Of a DNA stretch of 44,472 nucleotides, positions 9,110 to 16,323 are shown in pieces. The DNA lies in assembly GCA_046541415.1 (NCBI GenBank), contig JBKHDI010000025.1, forward strand, positions 1-44,472. Reading direction: 5' to 3'. Below the pieces are notes generated by a model. The model saw only the letters and a list, made by a program, of their open reading frames with translations, did no database searches and was not told the DNA's origin. A program made the translations under genes and the position numbers. Position 1 is the stretch's first letter, and every line of letters begins with the position of its first letter. The stretch comes from CAZOVB01 sp046541415 (GTDB lineage Bacteria; Planctomycetota; Phycisphaerae; SM23-33).

Positions 9110-9126
9110 GTTGCTGTAATAGCAAC
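9110..9126. promoter_or_regulatory. Palindromic operator candidate, copy 1
   Basis: The perfect inverted repeat GTTGCT-gtaat-AGCAAC spans 17 bp. It matches the element at 9392-9408 at 15 of 17 positions. Short palindromes of this size are typical IclR-family binding sites. Confidence 0.55.
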
Positions 9127-9211
9127 AAGGAAACGAGTGTCGTTGTTTCTCCTCGCGCATCGGCAGGGGAGTCCGCGGTACAGGGTGAATGGCGATCCGG
9201 TCTCCTCGATC

Positions 9212-9277
9212 GACAAGGAACGATCGAACGCATCTCGGGTGGAGAGTCGAGCGCAGGGACAAGGAGCGATCGAACGC
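9212..9277 (+). repeat. Pair of 20-bp direct repeats
   Basis: GACAAGGAACGATCGAACGC (9212-9231) recurs at 9258-9277 with one change (A to G at the ninth base). Each copy contains the palindrome CGATCG. The start-to-start distance is 46 bp. Confidence 0.8.
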
Positions 9278-9372
9278 CAATCGCAGGGTCAGGGGGTCCT
9301 ACGTCTGGATGTGAGGCAGACCTGCAATTTGCGTGAAGTTCATTTGTGCAGGATCTTCCAGGAAATTCGAGG

Positions 9373-9402
9373 TTGACGACGTTGGACCGGTGTGGCTATA
9401 AT
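9373..9402 (+). promoter_or_regulatory. Promoter of the IclR-type regulator
   Basis: TTGACG (9373-9378) and a perfect TATAAT (9397-9402) are separated by 18 bp, the best sigma-70-like promoter in the window. It implies a leader of roughly 180 nt that contains the whole tandem repeat. Confidence 0.7.
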
Positions 9403-9408
9403 AGCAAC
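9392..9408. promoter_or_regulatory. Palindromic operator candidate, copy 2, over the -10 box
   Basis: GTGGCT-ataat-AGCAAC matches copy 1 (9110-9126) at 15 of 17 positions and covers the TATAAT box. A protein bound here would block the promoter, as expected for autorepression by the IclR-type gene. Confidence 0.55.
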
Positions 9409-9444
9409 GATATAACAGCGGCGCTCTTCTCCTGTTGTGTCGAC

Positions 9445-9577
9445 GGGAGAACTGGCCGGGAGAACTGGCCGGGAGAACTGGCCGGGAGAACTGGCCGGGA
9501 GAACTGCCTGGGAGAGCTTGCCCGCGAGAGCTTGCCTGCGAGAGCTTGCCTGCGAGAGCTTGCGGGGGGAACTTGTC
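9445..9577 (+). repeat. Tandem 13/14-bp repeat in the IclR leader
   Basis: About ten units lie head to tail. Four are exact GGGAGAACTGGCC copies (9445-9496). The next two are variants, GGGAGAACTGCCT and GGGAGAGCTTGCC. Three 14-bp units of type tGCGAGAGCTTGCC follow (9523-9564) and a last 13-bp unit ends at 9577. The array ends 14 bp before the ATG of the regulator and lies inside the predicted untranslated leader. There are no spacers, so it is not a CRISPR array. Confidence 0.9.
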
Positions 9578-9591
9578 AGGAAGGAACAGCG

Positions 9592-10281
9592 ATGGCCTTG
9601 CCGGCCCAGCCCAACCAGAGCCTGATAGACGGACTGGCGTGTCTGCAGGCGATTTCCGTGGCCGACGAGGCCGTCGGAACCCGCCAGCTGGCCCGCCAGC
9701 TGGGGCTGGAGACCACGCGGGTCAGCCGCCTGCTGGGCACACTGGCACACCTGGGCCTGGCCGAGAAGGACGAGAACCGTCGCTACCGCCCGGGCCCCGC
9801 GGTGCACGTGCTGGCCGCCCAAGCGATGTTCGGCTCGGGTCTGCTGCGGCGGGCGATGAAGCACCTGGACGAGCTGCGTCAGACCGGCCTGATGGTCGCG
9901 ATGGGTGTGCTCTGGCAGGATCGCGTGACCTACCTGTACCACGGCTCGGCCGAAACCCCGCCGGCTGAGGCGATCGGCCACGTGAGGCTCTACCCGGCCC
10001 GGCGGTCGGGGCTGGGCCTGGCGTTGCTGGCCGAGCGGACCTTCGCGCAGATCGATGCCCTGTATCGCGGCGCCGCGCGGCGCGAGGTCAAGCAGGCTGT
10101 CCGCCAGACCCGCCGGCGCGGCTATGCTCTGGCCCAGCGCGACGACGGACGGACGCTGGGGGCGGCCCTGCAGGGCGGCCACGCGGCGATCGGACTGGCA
10201 GGGGCGTTTGCAGACACGGACATACCCCGCCTGGTTGAGCGACTGACGGTCGCAGCCCGGCGGATCGATTCGGAAACCTGA
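9592..10281 (+). CDS. IclR-family transcriptional regulator
   Basis: A 229-residue DNA-binding protein. The N-terminal winged helix (about 5-70) includes TRQLARQLGLETTRVSRLLG followed by a wing ending YRPGPAVHVLAAQA. The C-terminal IclR effector domain (about 75-225) covers MVAMGVLWQDRVTYLYHG, the RSGLGLALLA helix and the RRRGYALAQRDDG strand. It probably senses a small carbon compound. The ATG at 9592 follows AGGAAGGAACAGCG; the open frame runs upstream through the tandem repeat, but the promoter at 9373-9402 and the ribosome site support 9592. It is likely co-transcribed with the unknown gene 22 bp downstream and may regulate it, the GH20-symporter operon, or itself. Confidence 0.9.
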   Translation: MALPAQPNQSLIDGLACLQAISVADEAVGTRQLARQLGLETTRVSRLLGTLAHLGLAEKDENRRYRPGPAVHVLAAQAMFGSGLLRRAMKHLDELRQTGLMVAMGVLWQDRVTYLYHGSAETPPAEAIGHVRLYPARRSGLGLALLAERTFAQIDALYRGAARREVKQAVRQTRRRGYALAQRDDGRTLGAALQGGHAAIGLAGAFADTDIPRLVERLTVAARRIDSET

Positions 10282-10303
10282 CTCCCGCTGGAGAGACCAC
10301 AAG

Positions 10304-11698
10304 ATGAATGACAGATCCTACCCGGCCAGCTATTCCGGCGTAATTCCCGCCCTGGCCCAGATCGGCGAGATGTCCATCCCGCGCAGCGAGATCGGCGTCG
10401 GCGGCCTGCAGCCGTTCAACGGCAAGCTGTACGTGATCAACTACAACTCCCACAAGGCCGGCTCGGGCAAGGGCGTCTCGCTGCGACGCATCCACGAAGA
10501 GATGACCATGGAGGTCGTGCCCGAGACGCTCGGAGTCGACGGGACGTACACCAACCGCTTCGTGCATTACCCGTCCAGCCGGCTGGTTATCGGCCCGCAC
10601 GTCATCGAGGCCGACCACACGATCCACACGATCCGCGAGCTGCAACCGCTTCGCGTCTGCGGTACGACGTGGCATCTGGACGACCCGGACAACCTCGTCT
10701 ACGTGCTCTGCATGGAAGGTGAACTGTTCGAGCTGAACGTCCGGACGCTGGCGTGCAGGCAGATCTTCGACCTCCAGGACGAGATGGACACCCACGGCGA
10801 GAGCCAGGTCCACTTCAAGGACTGCTACAGCAGCTTCGGGCGCCTGGTGATCTGCTCGAACGAATACCACGAACCGGACTGGAAGGGCCAGCAGGCCCGC
10901 GGACGACTGGCCGAGTTCGACGGAGAGAAGTGGACGATCCTGCACCGCAAGCCCTTTACGTGCATCTCCGGGCGGGGCGGGTTCGGCGGGACGATGTTCG
11001 CCACCGGCTGGGACCAGGCCAGCGCGATCATGGAAGTGTTCACCGAGGCGGATGCGACCTGGCGGACCTATCGCATGCCGAAGGCCTCGCACTGCTTCGA
11101 CCACAAGTGGCAGACGGAATGGCCGCGGATCCGCGAGACCGAGCACGAGCGGCTGTTGATGGACCATCACGGCATGTTCTACGAGCTTTCGCCGTGGGCG
11201 TACGGCAACCGGATCTGGGGCGTCAGGCCGATCTGCACGCACCTGTGGGTCCTGGGCGACTTCTGCACGTGGCGGGGCATGTTCATCATGGGGGCGGATA
11301 ACGCTTCGCCGTCCAACGGCAAGAGCCCGACCACGGCCGAGCCGCATTCGGGGCTGTTCTTCGGCAAGACCGACGACCTCTGGCAGTTCGGGAAACCTGC
11401 CGGCTGGGGCGGCCCCTGGTGGGAGACGCCGGTGGAGGCCCACAAACCGTCCGACCCGTACCTGATGACCGGTTTCGAGCACAAGTGCATCCACCTTTCC
11501 TGTGATGCCGACACCGAAGTTCCCGTGCAGGTGCAGGTCGACTTCAAAGGCTGCGGCGACTTCCATACATACCGGACGCTGAAAATCCCCGCCGGAGGGT
11601 ATACCCATCACGTCTTCCCGACCGGCTTCAGCGCCCATTGGCTGCGCCTGGTGGCCGAGGTCGACTGCACCGCCACCGCCCAGTTGACGTACACCTGA
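10304..11698 (+). CDS. Conserved protein of unknown function, beta-rich
   Basis: I do not recognise this 464-residue protein. It has no signal peptide or membrane helix. Its N-terminal two thirds are rich in short strands ending in LYVINYNS, LVIGPHVIEAD, LVYVLCMEGELFELN and GGTMFATGWD, a rhythm compatible with a beta-propeller. The C-terminal part (about 385-464) resembles a small beta-sandwich. Many aromatic and histidine residues suggest a ligand-binding surface, possibly for carbohydrate. The ATG has GGAG upstream at slightly long spacing. It directly follows the IclR-type gene and ends at a bidirectional terminator facing the secreted heparinase-like gene, so a role in glycan metabolism is an inference from context only. 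Confidence 0.85.
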   Translation: MNDRSYPASYSGVIPALAQIGEMSIPRSEIGVGGLQPFNGKLYVINYNSHKAGSGKGVSLRRIHEEMTMEVVPETLGVDGTYTNRFVHYPSSRLVIGPHVIEADHTIHTIRELQPLRVCGTTWHLDDPDNLVYVLCMEGELFELNVRTLACRQIFDLQDEMDTHGESQVHFKDCYSSFGRLVICSNEYHEPDWKGQQARGRLAEFDGEKWTILHRKPFTCISGRGGFGGTMFATGWDQASAIMEVFTEADATWRTYRMPKASHCFDHKWQTEWPRIRETEHERLLMDHHGMFYELSPWAYGNRIWGVRPICTHLWVLGDFCTWRGMFIMGADNASPSNGKSPTTAEPHSGLFFGKTDDLWQFGKPAGWGGPWWETPVEAHKPSDPYLMTGFEHKCIHLSCDADTEVPVQVQVDFKGCGDFHTYRTLKIPAGGYTHHVFPTGFSAHWLRLVAEVDCTATAQLTYT

Positions 11699-11757
11699 TC
11701 GCGGTGCGTCCAGGCCAGCGGCGCGGGTGAGGCAAGTGGATTCGGGCACAAAAGGCA

Positions 11758-11792
11758 GCCGGGCAGTCCGTTGTGAAAACGGGCTGCCCGGC
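11758..11792. terminator. Bidirectional terminator between convergent genes
   Basis: A 15-bp stem with one G-T wobble (11758-11772 with 11778-11792) encloses the loop GTGAA. The minus-strand side is followed by CCTTTTGTG, a short T-rich tract. It lies between two convergent stop codons. Confidence 0.75.
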
Positions 11793-11815
11793 GATGCGTT
11801 TCAGGCGGCCTGCGG

Positions 11816-14800
11816 TCAGTTCTTATCGAGCAGGATCTTCTCGCCGTCAAAGCGTACGGTCCGTCGGCCGACGGTTACCCTCGCCTCCAGACCGCTTCCT
11901 TTGACATCCACCTTGGGATGCTCTGTCCCGGCCGGGACGACCGTACCGACGAAGAAGAAGTGATCCTCTCCGGGCACGCGGATGGCGTCGATGACGAACT
12001 TGAGCTTGGTTCCCTGGGCCTTGCCCCATTTCTTGATGATCTCACGGATCATCGGGTCGGTGTGGACAGAGACCTTTTCCGGGTATGCGAACGTGCCGCT
12101 GAGCGTCGCGTCGGACTTCTCCGGTGCGATGGAGAATCCGTCATCTCGCGTCGAGACGATTTGCTTGAGCAGGTTCTCGCCCTTCTTGGTCTTGCCCTCC
12201 GGCGCCGGAGGCTGGAACAGCCACTGCCTTGTGTAGTCCTTGCCGCCTTCGATCTTGTCGACCACGGCAAACAGGCAGGGCGCACCGCTGGCGCCGCTGA
12301 AATCGAACGCCAGCGACCGCATGCCGGTGATGTTCGACGGGGGGGGCAGGGGCTCATCGGAGTTGACGACGGGGAAGCGCAGATGGCCATACTTGCTGTA
12401 CCAGAACCGCTCCTTGCGGCTGTAGAGTTCATCCAGATCGGCGCTGATGACCATGGTCCGGGCCTTGGGGTCCATCTCCAGGTGTCTCAGGAAGGCCCTG
12501 CCACCGTCGTTGAGGTCGCCCTCGGGCAGCCAGACAACGTTTTCGTTCTGTCGGTTTCGAACGCGGTCCGACGTGCCGGTCGCCCAGTTCTGCTCCAGGC
12601 CCCGCAGGCGGAAGGTCCCGGCGTTGGCGCCGTTCCATCCGCTGATGATCTGGCTTTTCAGGAAGACCTGGGCGATGAATGCATCCTTGTCCCAGCCGCT
12701 GCGGATGGCGTAGTAGCCCAGGTCAGGCGCCTGCCAGACCAGGGGCAGGTTTTTGCCCACCGGGGCCGGTGTCATCTCCAGCGGGTAGCTGATAAAGGCC
12801 CGCACCGGGTCTTCGGCGAGCACCTCGACGGGCAGGTCGGTATCGTCGACTTTCTGCAGGTTCTGCCAGGCGGTCAGGACATCCGGCTGCCACTGCGGGC
12901 GGATGACCGGGAACAGGGCGGCGAAGAAGCGATTGGGAATCGCCGTCGTGCCGTTGATGTCCTGCGGCCCGCCAACCAGTTTGCGCGGGATGTAATCGGG
13001 ATACTGGAAATCCGGGGCCAGATCGTAGCCCATCACGCGGCGGTAGGCCGGCCAGAGCTTGGCGTGGCCGGACATCGAATCCAGCGAGTAGTGTCCGACC
13101 TCGGCCTGGAAGCCGCCCCGGCCGATCGCGTCGGTGCAGTGGAGGTAGCTGGTAAACCGGGCCAGGCGCATCAGTCGCGTAAAGGCCGGGTTGCCCCCGC
13201 CGGTCCGCTGCCAGGTATCCAGGACGGTGTTGTAGGCGGCCTTGCGGGTCTCGTACTTGCCCTTGAGTTTCTCGGCTTCGACGGCCCAGGCTTCCTCGGC
13301 GCCCTCCTTGTAGGGCCAGATTCCCGGGGCGAAGTGGCCCCATTTCATCCGCCACTGAGCCATGGCGATCAGCGGGTAGTAGCCCGGCTGAAGCTGGACA
13401 ACCTGGCCGTGGGCGACCAGTTTGCCCGCCAGGGCCATCTGGGAAAGATTCGCCCGCGAGTTGGGGTTGAAGATCGTGTACTTGCCCGGCTTGTCGACCT
13501 TGATGACGGTATAGAGCACGATGGTGAAGGGCTCATCCAATTGGGCCTTGGCATTGGCCCGCGGGGCCAGGACGGACTCGATTTCCAGCCCGCCGATCTG
13601 GTGGTCGGAGTGGAAGTCCGGGTTCATCTTCTTGAGTTGCAGCTCGAAATCGCCCACGCGGATGGTCTCGCCCGGCTCGGGTCGCAGGTCTTCCAGGCCG
13701 TAGAAGACCTCGCGCGGGTCATCGGGCGTGGCCTGGAACATCGGCTCGGTGTGCAGCCATTTGGTGGGGGACTTGCCCGGCGTCAGTTCGACCACCGGCA
13801 CGGAATCGGAGGGTTTGAAGTCCTTGTCCGGTTCGACGGTTGCTTCCAGGAAGGGCCTGGATGGCGGCTGGGGTTTCGGCGACGGTTCGTCGAAGACAGC
13901 CAGGGCCCCGTGCGTCAGCCCCGAATAGACGTTGGCTACGTGATTGCTCACCACGTGCCAGTTGGTCGTGCCCAGTGATTCCGGTGCAAAGTACGCCTGG
14001 AAGGCGAAGTTTGCCACGTAGGCGCGGTAGCGACGTTTGAAGTCTTCGGACAGGGCATCGTAGCAGAGGTCGTAGACCAGGGCTGTCTCTTCCAGTTGGG
14101 CCCACAGGGGTTTCTTCGGGACGAAGGGGTCGGCGCCGGGTTTCTTTCCCGAGAGGTAGAGTTCGGCTTCCTTCTCGGCCTTTTGGGCCCAGGACTTGTC
14201 CCCGGTCAGCTGGTAGAGCATGCCCAGGGCGGTGGGGGTGCCCACTGCCTTCATCCGCTCGATCGCCGCCTGGCCGAAGGGCGTCTTGGCCTTGGCTCGC
14301 AGCGCCGGCAGGTCTTCTTTGCGGAAGAGGATCCGCGGGTGCTCCTGCGGTTGCAGGGGGCGATACCCGTCGAAACGCTCGGGTGCATATATCTCGCCGG
14401 TTACCGTGCCTGTCACGTCCTTGCCGTTGTACCGGCCGCTGAACGTACCGACGACCTTGCTGCCGTTTCGGCGCATCTGGATGTTGTACTCGCCCTGGCC
14501 GCCTTTGATCCACTTGTCCGGCGTGATGACCGTGCCGATCTTGAGGGTGATCCGGTCGCCATCGATGGTCGCTTCGTGGACGGCACCGTTGTGGAAGGGC
14601 ATGTTGTAATTGCGCGACACGGCGTAGATTGCGCCCCAGTTCTCGCCATACCGGACCAGGTCCATCACGAGTTCGCGGGGGTCCCCGGGCTTCTGCCCGC
14701 GGTATATGGCCTTGTCCAGCACGAGCTGGTAGTAAACGGGCAAGTCTTCTGTCTGGTCCGGTTCGGGCGCCTCGGCGGCAGGACCGGCAACGGCCGCTGC

Positions 14801-14851
14801 GGCCAGAAGGCCCAGCAGTATCGATACGAAAGCAAATCTCGGGTTCGGCAT
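11816..14851 (-). CDS. Secreted heparinase II/III- or alginate lyase-like protein
   Basis: A 1011-residue exported protein. The signal peptide covers about residues 1-25 (hydrophobic SILLGLLAAAAVAG). A small beta domain follows (about 35-135), then a helical toroid-like region from about 150 (HPRILFRKEDLPALRAKA, a motif common in heparinase/alginate lyase-like proteins; later NWHVVSNHVANVYSGL). A long beta C-terminal part contains YYAIRSGWDKDAFIAQVF and ISGWNGANAGTFRLRG. This layout matches polysaccharide lyases of the heparinase II/III type, but I cannot assign catalytic residues. The ATG at 14851 has AAGGAG 8 nt upstream, whereas the in-frame GTG at 14860 overlaps that site. It converges on the unknown gene at 10304-11698. 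Confidence 0.75.
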   Translation of the reverse strand: MPNPRFAFVSILLGLLAAAAVAGPAAEAPEPDQTEDLPVYYQLVLDKAIYRGQKPGDPRELVMDLVRYGENWGAIYAVSRNYNMPFHNGAVHEATIDGDRITLKIGTVITPDKWIKGGQGEYNIQMRRNGSKVVGTFSGRYNGKDVTGTVTGEIYAPERFDGYRPLQPQEHPRILFRKEDLPALRAKAKTPFGQAAIERMKAVGTPTALGMLYQLTGDKSWAQKAEKEAELYLSGKKPGADPFVPKKPLWAQLEETALVYDLCYDALSEDFKRRYRAYVANFAFQAYFAPESLGTTNWHVVSNHVANVYSGLTHGALAVFDEPSPKPQPPSRPFLEATVEPDKDFKPSDSVPVVELTPGKSPTKWLHTEPMFQATPDDPREVFYGLEDLRPEPGETIRVGDFELQLKKMNPDFHSDHQIGGLEIESVLAPRANAKAQLDEPFTIVLYTVIKVDKPGKYTIFNPNSRANLSQMALAGKLVAHGQVVQLQPGYYPLIAMAQWRMKWGHFAPGIWPYKEGAEEAWAVEAEKLKGKYETRKAAYNTVLDTWQRTGGGNPAFTRLMRLARFTSYLHCTDAIGRGGFQAEVGHYSLDSMSGHAKLWPAYRRVMGYDLAPDFQYPDYIPRKLVGGPQDINGTTAIPNRFFAALFPVIRPQWQPDVLTAWQNLQKVDDTDLPVEVLAEDPVRAFISYPLEMTPAPVGKNLPLVWQAPDLGYYAIRSGWDKDAFIAQVFLKSQIISGWNGANAGTFRLRGLEQNWATGTSDRVRNRQNENVVWLPEGDLNDGGRAFLRHLEMDPKARTMVISADLDELYSRKERFWYSKYGHLRFPVVNSDEPLPPPSNITGMRSLAFDFSGASGAPCLFAVVDKIEGGKDYTRQWLFQPPAPEGKTKKGENLLKQIVSTRDDGFSIAPEKSDATLSGTFAYPEKVSVHTDPMIREIIKKWGKAQGTKLKFVIDAIRVPGEDHFFFVGTVVPAGTEHPKVDVKGSGLEARVTVGRRTVRFDGEKILLDKN

Positions 14852-15243
14852 GTCTATCACTCCTTGGTGCGCGCAGCGAGAGTATCGGCCCCGTCGCCCC
14901 GTAAGGGGGGCTGCACTCTCTTTAAACGATCATGCAGCGGAATGTTCCGAAGTCCATTTGCAAAAATCGTAGAACGTGCATCTACCTGTCGAAGCGGGTC
15001 CTGCCCACTGCCGGGTTCCTGCCCGTCGCAGCGGGGGCAAATCCTGCAGGCCGGCCCGGCAGCAGGTATAGTTCTGCGCAACAGAAGAGTTGGCCGGCTG
15101 CTGCAAAACCGGCGGCCGGCGGAGTACCGCTTCGGGTCGGGGGGCCGAAGCAAACGTGGTGGGAACCAGACATGAAATCACCGTGCTGCTCGAAGCCCGG
15201 CACATCGGCAGCGGGACCTCCGGCTATAGCAGGAAGAGAGAAG
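14852..15243. other. Intergenic region between divergent lyase-like and SDR genes
   Basis: An open frame runs through the right half in phase with the SDR, but its translation is unlike SDR proteins, so I read it as non-coding. Small G/C hairpins occur near 14897-14912 and near 15103-15122. TATAGT at 15069-15074 could be a -10 box without a good -35. Nothing else is evident. Confidence 0.45.
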
Positions 15244-16032
15244 ATGGCACAATCCAGAAAGAAACACGCTCCGCGGAGGCCGAAGGCCTGGAAGTACACG
15301 CCGGAAGATCTTAGGGGCAAACATGCACTGGTTACCGGGGGAACCAGCGGGATCGGCCGGTCGCTGACGCTGCTGCTGGCCGCCGAGGGCGCCAACGTGC
15401 TGACCTTCGGCCGTCACCAGGACAAGCTCGACGACACGCTCGACCAGGGGAGCGACCTTCCCGGTCAGGTCAGCGGCGTAATTGCCGACCAGACGAAGCG
15501 CAAAGATCTTGCGCGTGTTTTCGACGAAGTCGACGAACGTCTCGGACAGCTGGACATCCTGGTCAACAACGCATCGCTGCCTGCCGGCAGCGTGGTCGAT
15601 GCCGACTGCGATGAGATCGAGTACATCCTGAAGGGCAACCTGCAGGGGTATATGGTCTGCGTCTGCCTGGCCGCCGAACGGATGATCGCCCGCAGCAGCG
15701 GCCACATCGTCAACATCGGTTCGATGAGCGCCGAGGTCTTCGACCCGCGGTCGGACCTCTACGTGGCCACCAAGTCGGGCGTGCGGGGCTTCAGCGGTTC
15801 GCTGCGCAAGCGGATCAATGAAGAGGGCATCAAGGTCAGCCTCGTCGAGCCCGGGCTGGTCGGCAGCAGCATGTCGGAAGATCGCAGCTCGCAGCAGCAG
15901 CGCCGGCGGGCTGAGCAGTTCAAGGAACTCTACGCAGAAGACGTGGCTGAGTGCGTCTACTTCTGCCTGACCCAACCCCGGCGCGCGGACGTGGTGATGA
16001 TGCAGGTCCGTGCCCACCAGCAGATCATCTGA
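15244..16032 (+). CDS. Short-chain dehydrogenase/reductase (SDR)
   Basis: A 262-residue classical-type SDR after a basic N-terminal tail (residues 1-25, RKKH and RRPK). The Rossmann motif TGGTSGIG lies near residue 37, the NNAS variant of NNAG near 115, the catalytic serine in IGSMSAE, and the YVATK motif provides Tyr and Lys. The chain ends normally. The family reduces or oxidises alcohols and sugars with NAD(P)H; the substrate is unknown. The ATG at 15244 has AGGAAGAGAGAAG immediately upstream and is preferred over in-frame starts at 14932 or 15172. It lies 291 bp ahead of the ergothioneine-type operon on the same strand, so co-transcription is possible but not shown. Confidence 0.85.
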   Translation: MAQSRKKHAPRRPKAWKYTPEDLRGKHALVTGGTSGIGRSLTLLLAAEGANVLTFGRHQDKLDDTLDQGSDLPGQVSGVIADQTKRKDLARVFDEVDERLGQLDILVNNASLPAGSVVDADCDEIEYILKGNLQGYMVCVCLAAERMIARSSGHIVNIGSMSAEVFDPRSDLYVATKSGVRGFSGSLRKRINEEGIKVSLVEPGLVGSSMSEDRSSQQQRRRAEQFKELYAEDVAECVYFCLTQPRRADVVMMQVRAHQQII

Positions 16033-16323
16033 CTCGGTCGACTGAGAAAGGAAGACTCACCCTGGCCAACGAACACGACGACAAGAAGCAGAGCCGCAAC
16101 ATGCCATTGAACCTTTCCTCGGCCCGTCATGGCCCGGAAGACCGACCTGCGATGACATCGGCACCAGCCGCGACCGGCTGTAAAGCGCGGGAAATCTGAC
16201 GGGCTGTTGCCGGAGGAATAGAATACGGAAATCGTAGCCGGATATTGTCGATGAAATCGGTCGGGCTGGGCCGTTTGACTTCGACCCAATCTTGCAGTTT
16301 CAGGCCATTTCGAAAGGCAGTTC
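16033..16323 (+). other. Leader region of the ean-suf operon, with a doubtful small ORF
   Basis: AAAGGAAG at 16045-16052 precedes an open frame ending at 16199 that begins with a CTG codon, or with ATG at 16101 (32 codons). Its composition gives no support for coding. TAGAAT near 16219 might be a -10 box. The operon gene start at 16324 has GAAAGG upstream. Confidence 0.3.

Larger units (their letters stand above)
9058..9591. other. 534-bp regulatory intergenic region before the IclR gene
   Basis: No credible gene is seen. The region is crowded with regulatory-looking elements listed separately: two near-identical 17-bp palindromes, a 20-bp direct repeat, a consensus-like promoter, and a ten-unit tandem repeat in the leader. 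A further inverted repeat, CCTGCA (9321-9326) with TGCAGG (9347-9352), lies between them. Confidence 0.75.

Noticed and set aside
9445..9577. CRISPR-like array
   Set aside because: Units are 13-14 bp, head to tail, with no spacers and no cas genes.
9346..9591. 82-codon N-terminal extension of the IclR-type protein through the tandem repeat
   Set aside because: A consensus promoter lies inside it and a good ribosome site precedes ATG 9592; the extension is repeat translation, not an IclR domain.
11918..13978. 686-codon open frame on the plus strand, opposite the heparinase-like gene
   Set aside because: It is the antisense shadow of a well-supported secreted protein; its composition (Val/Asp/Gly/Arg-rich, no domain) is typical of GC-rich reverse frames.
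14932..15243. 104-codon extension of the SDR
   Set aside because: Sequence is unlike SDR proteins and AGGAAGAGAGAAG directly precedes ATG 15244.
15951..16199. Small ORF overlapping the SDR end
   Set aside because: No coding signature; the only ribosome-like site would need a CTG start. Kept only as a note in the leader region.
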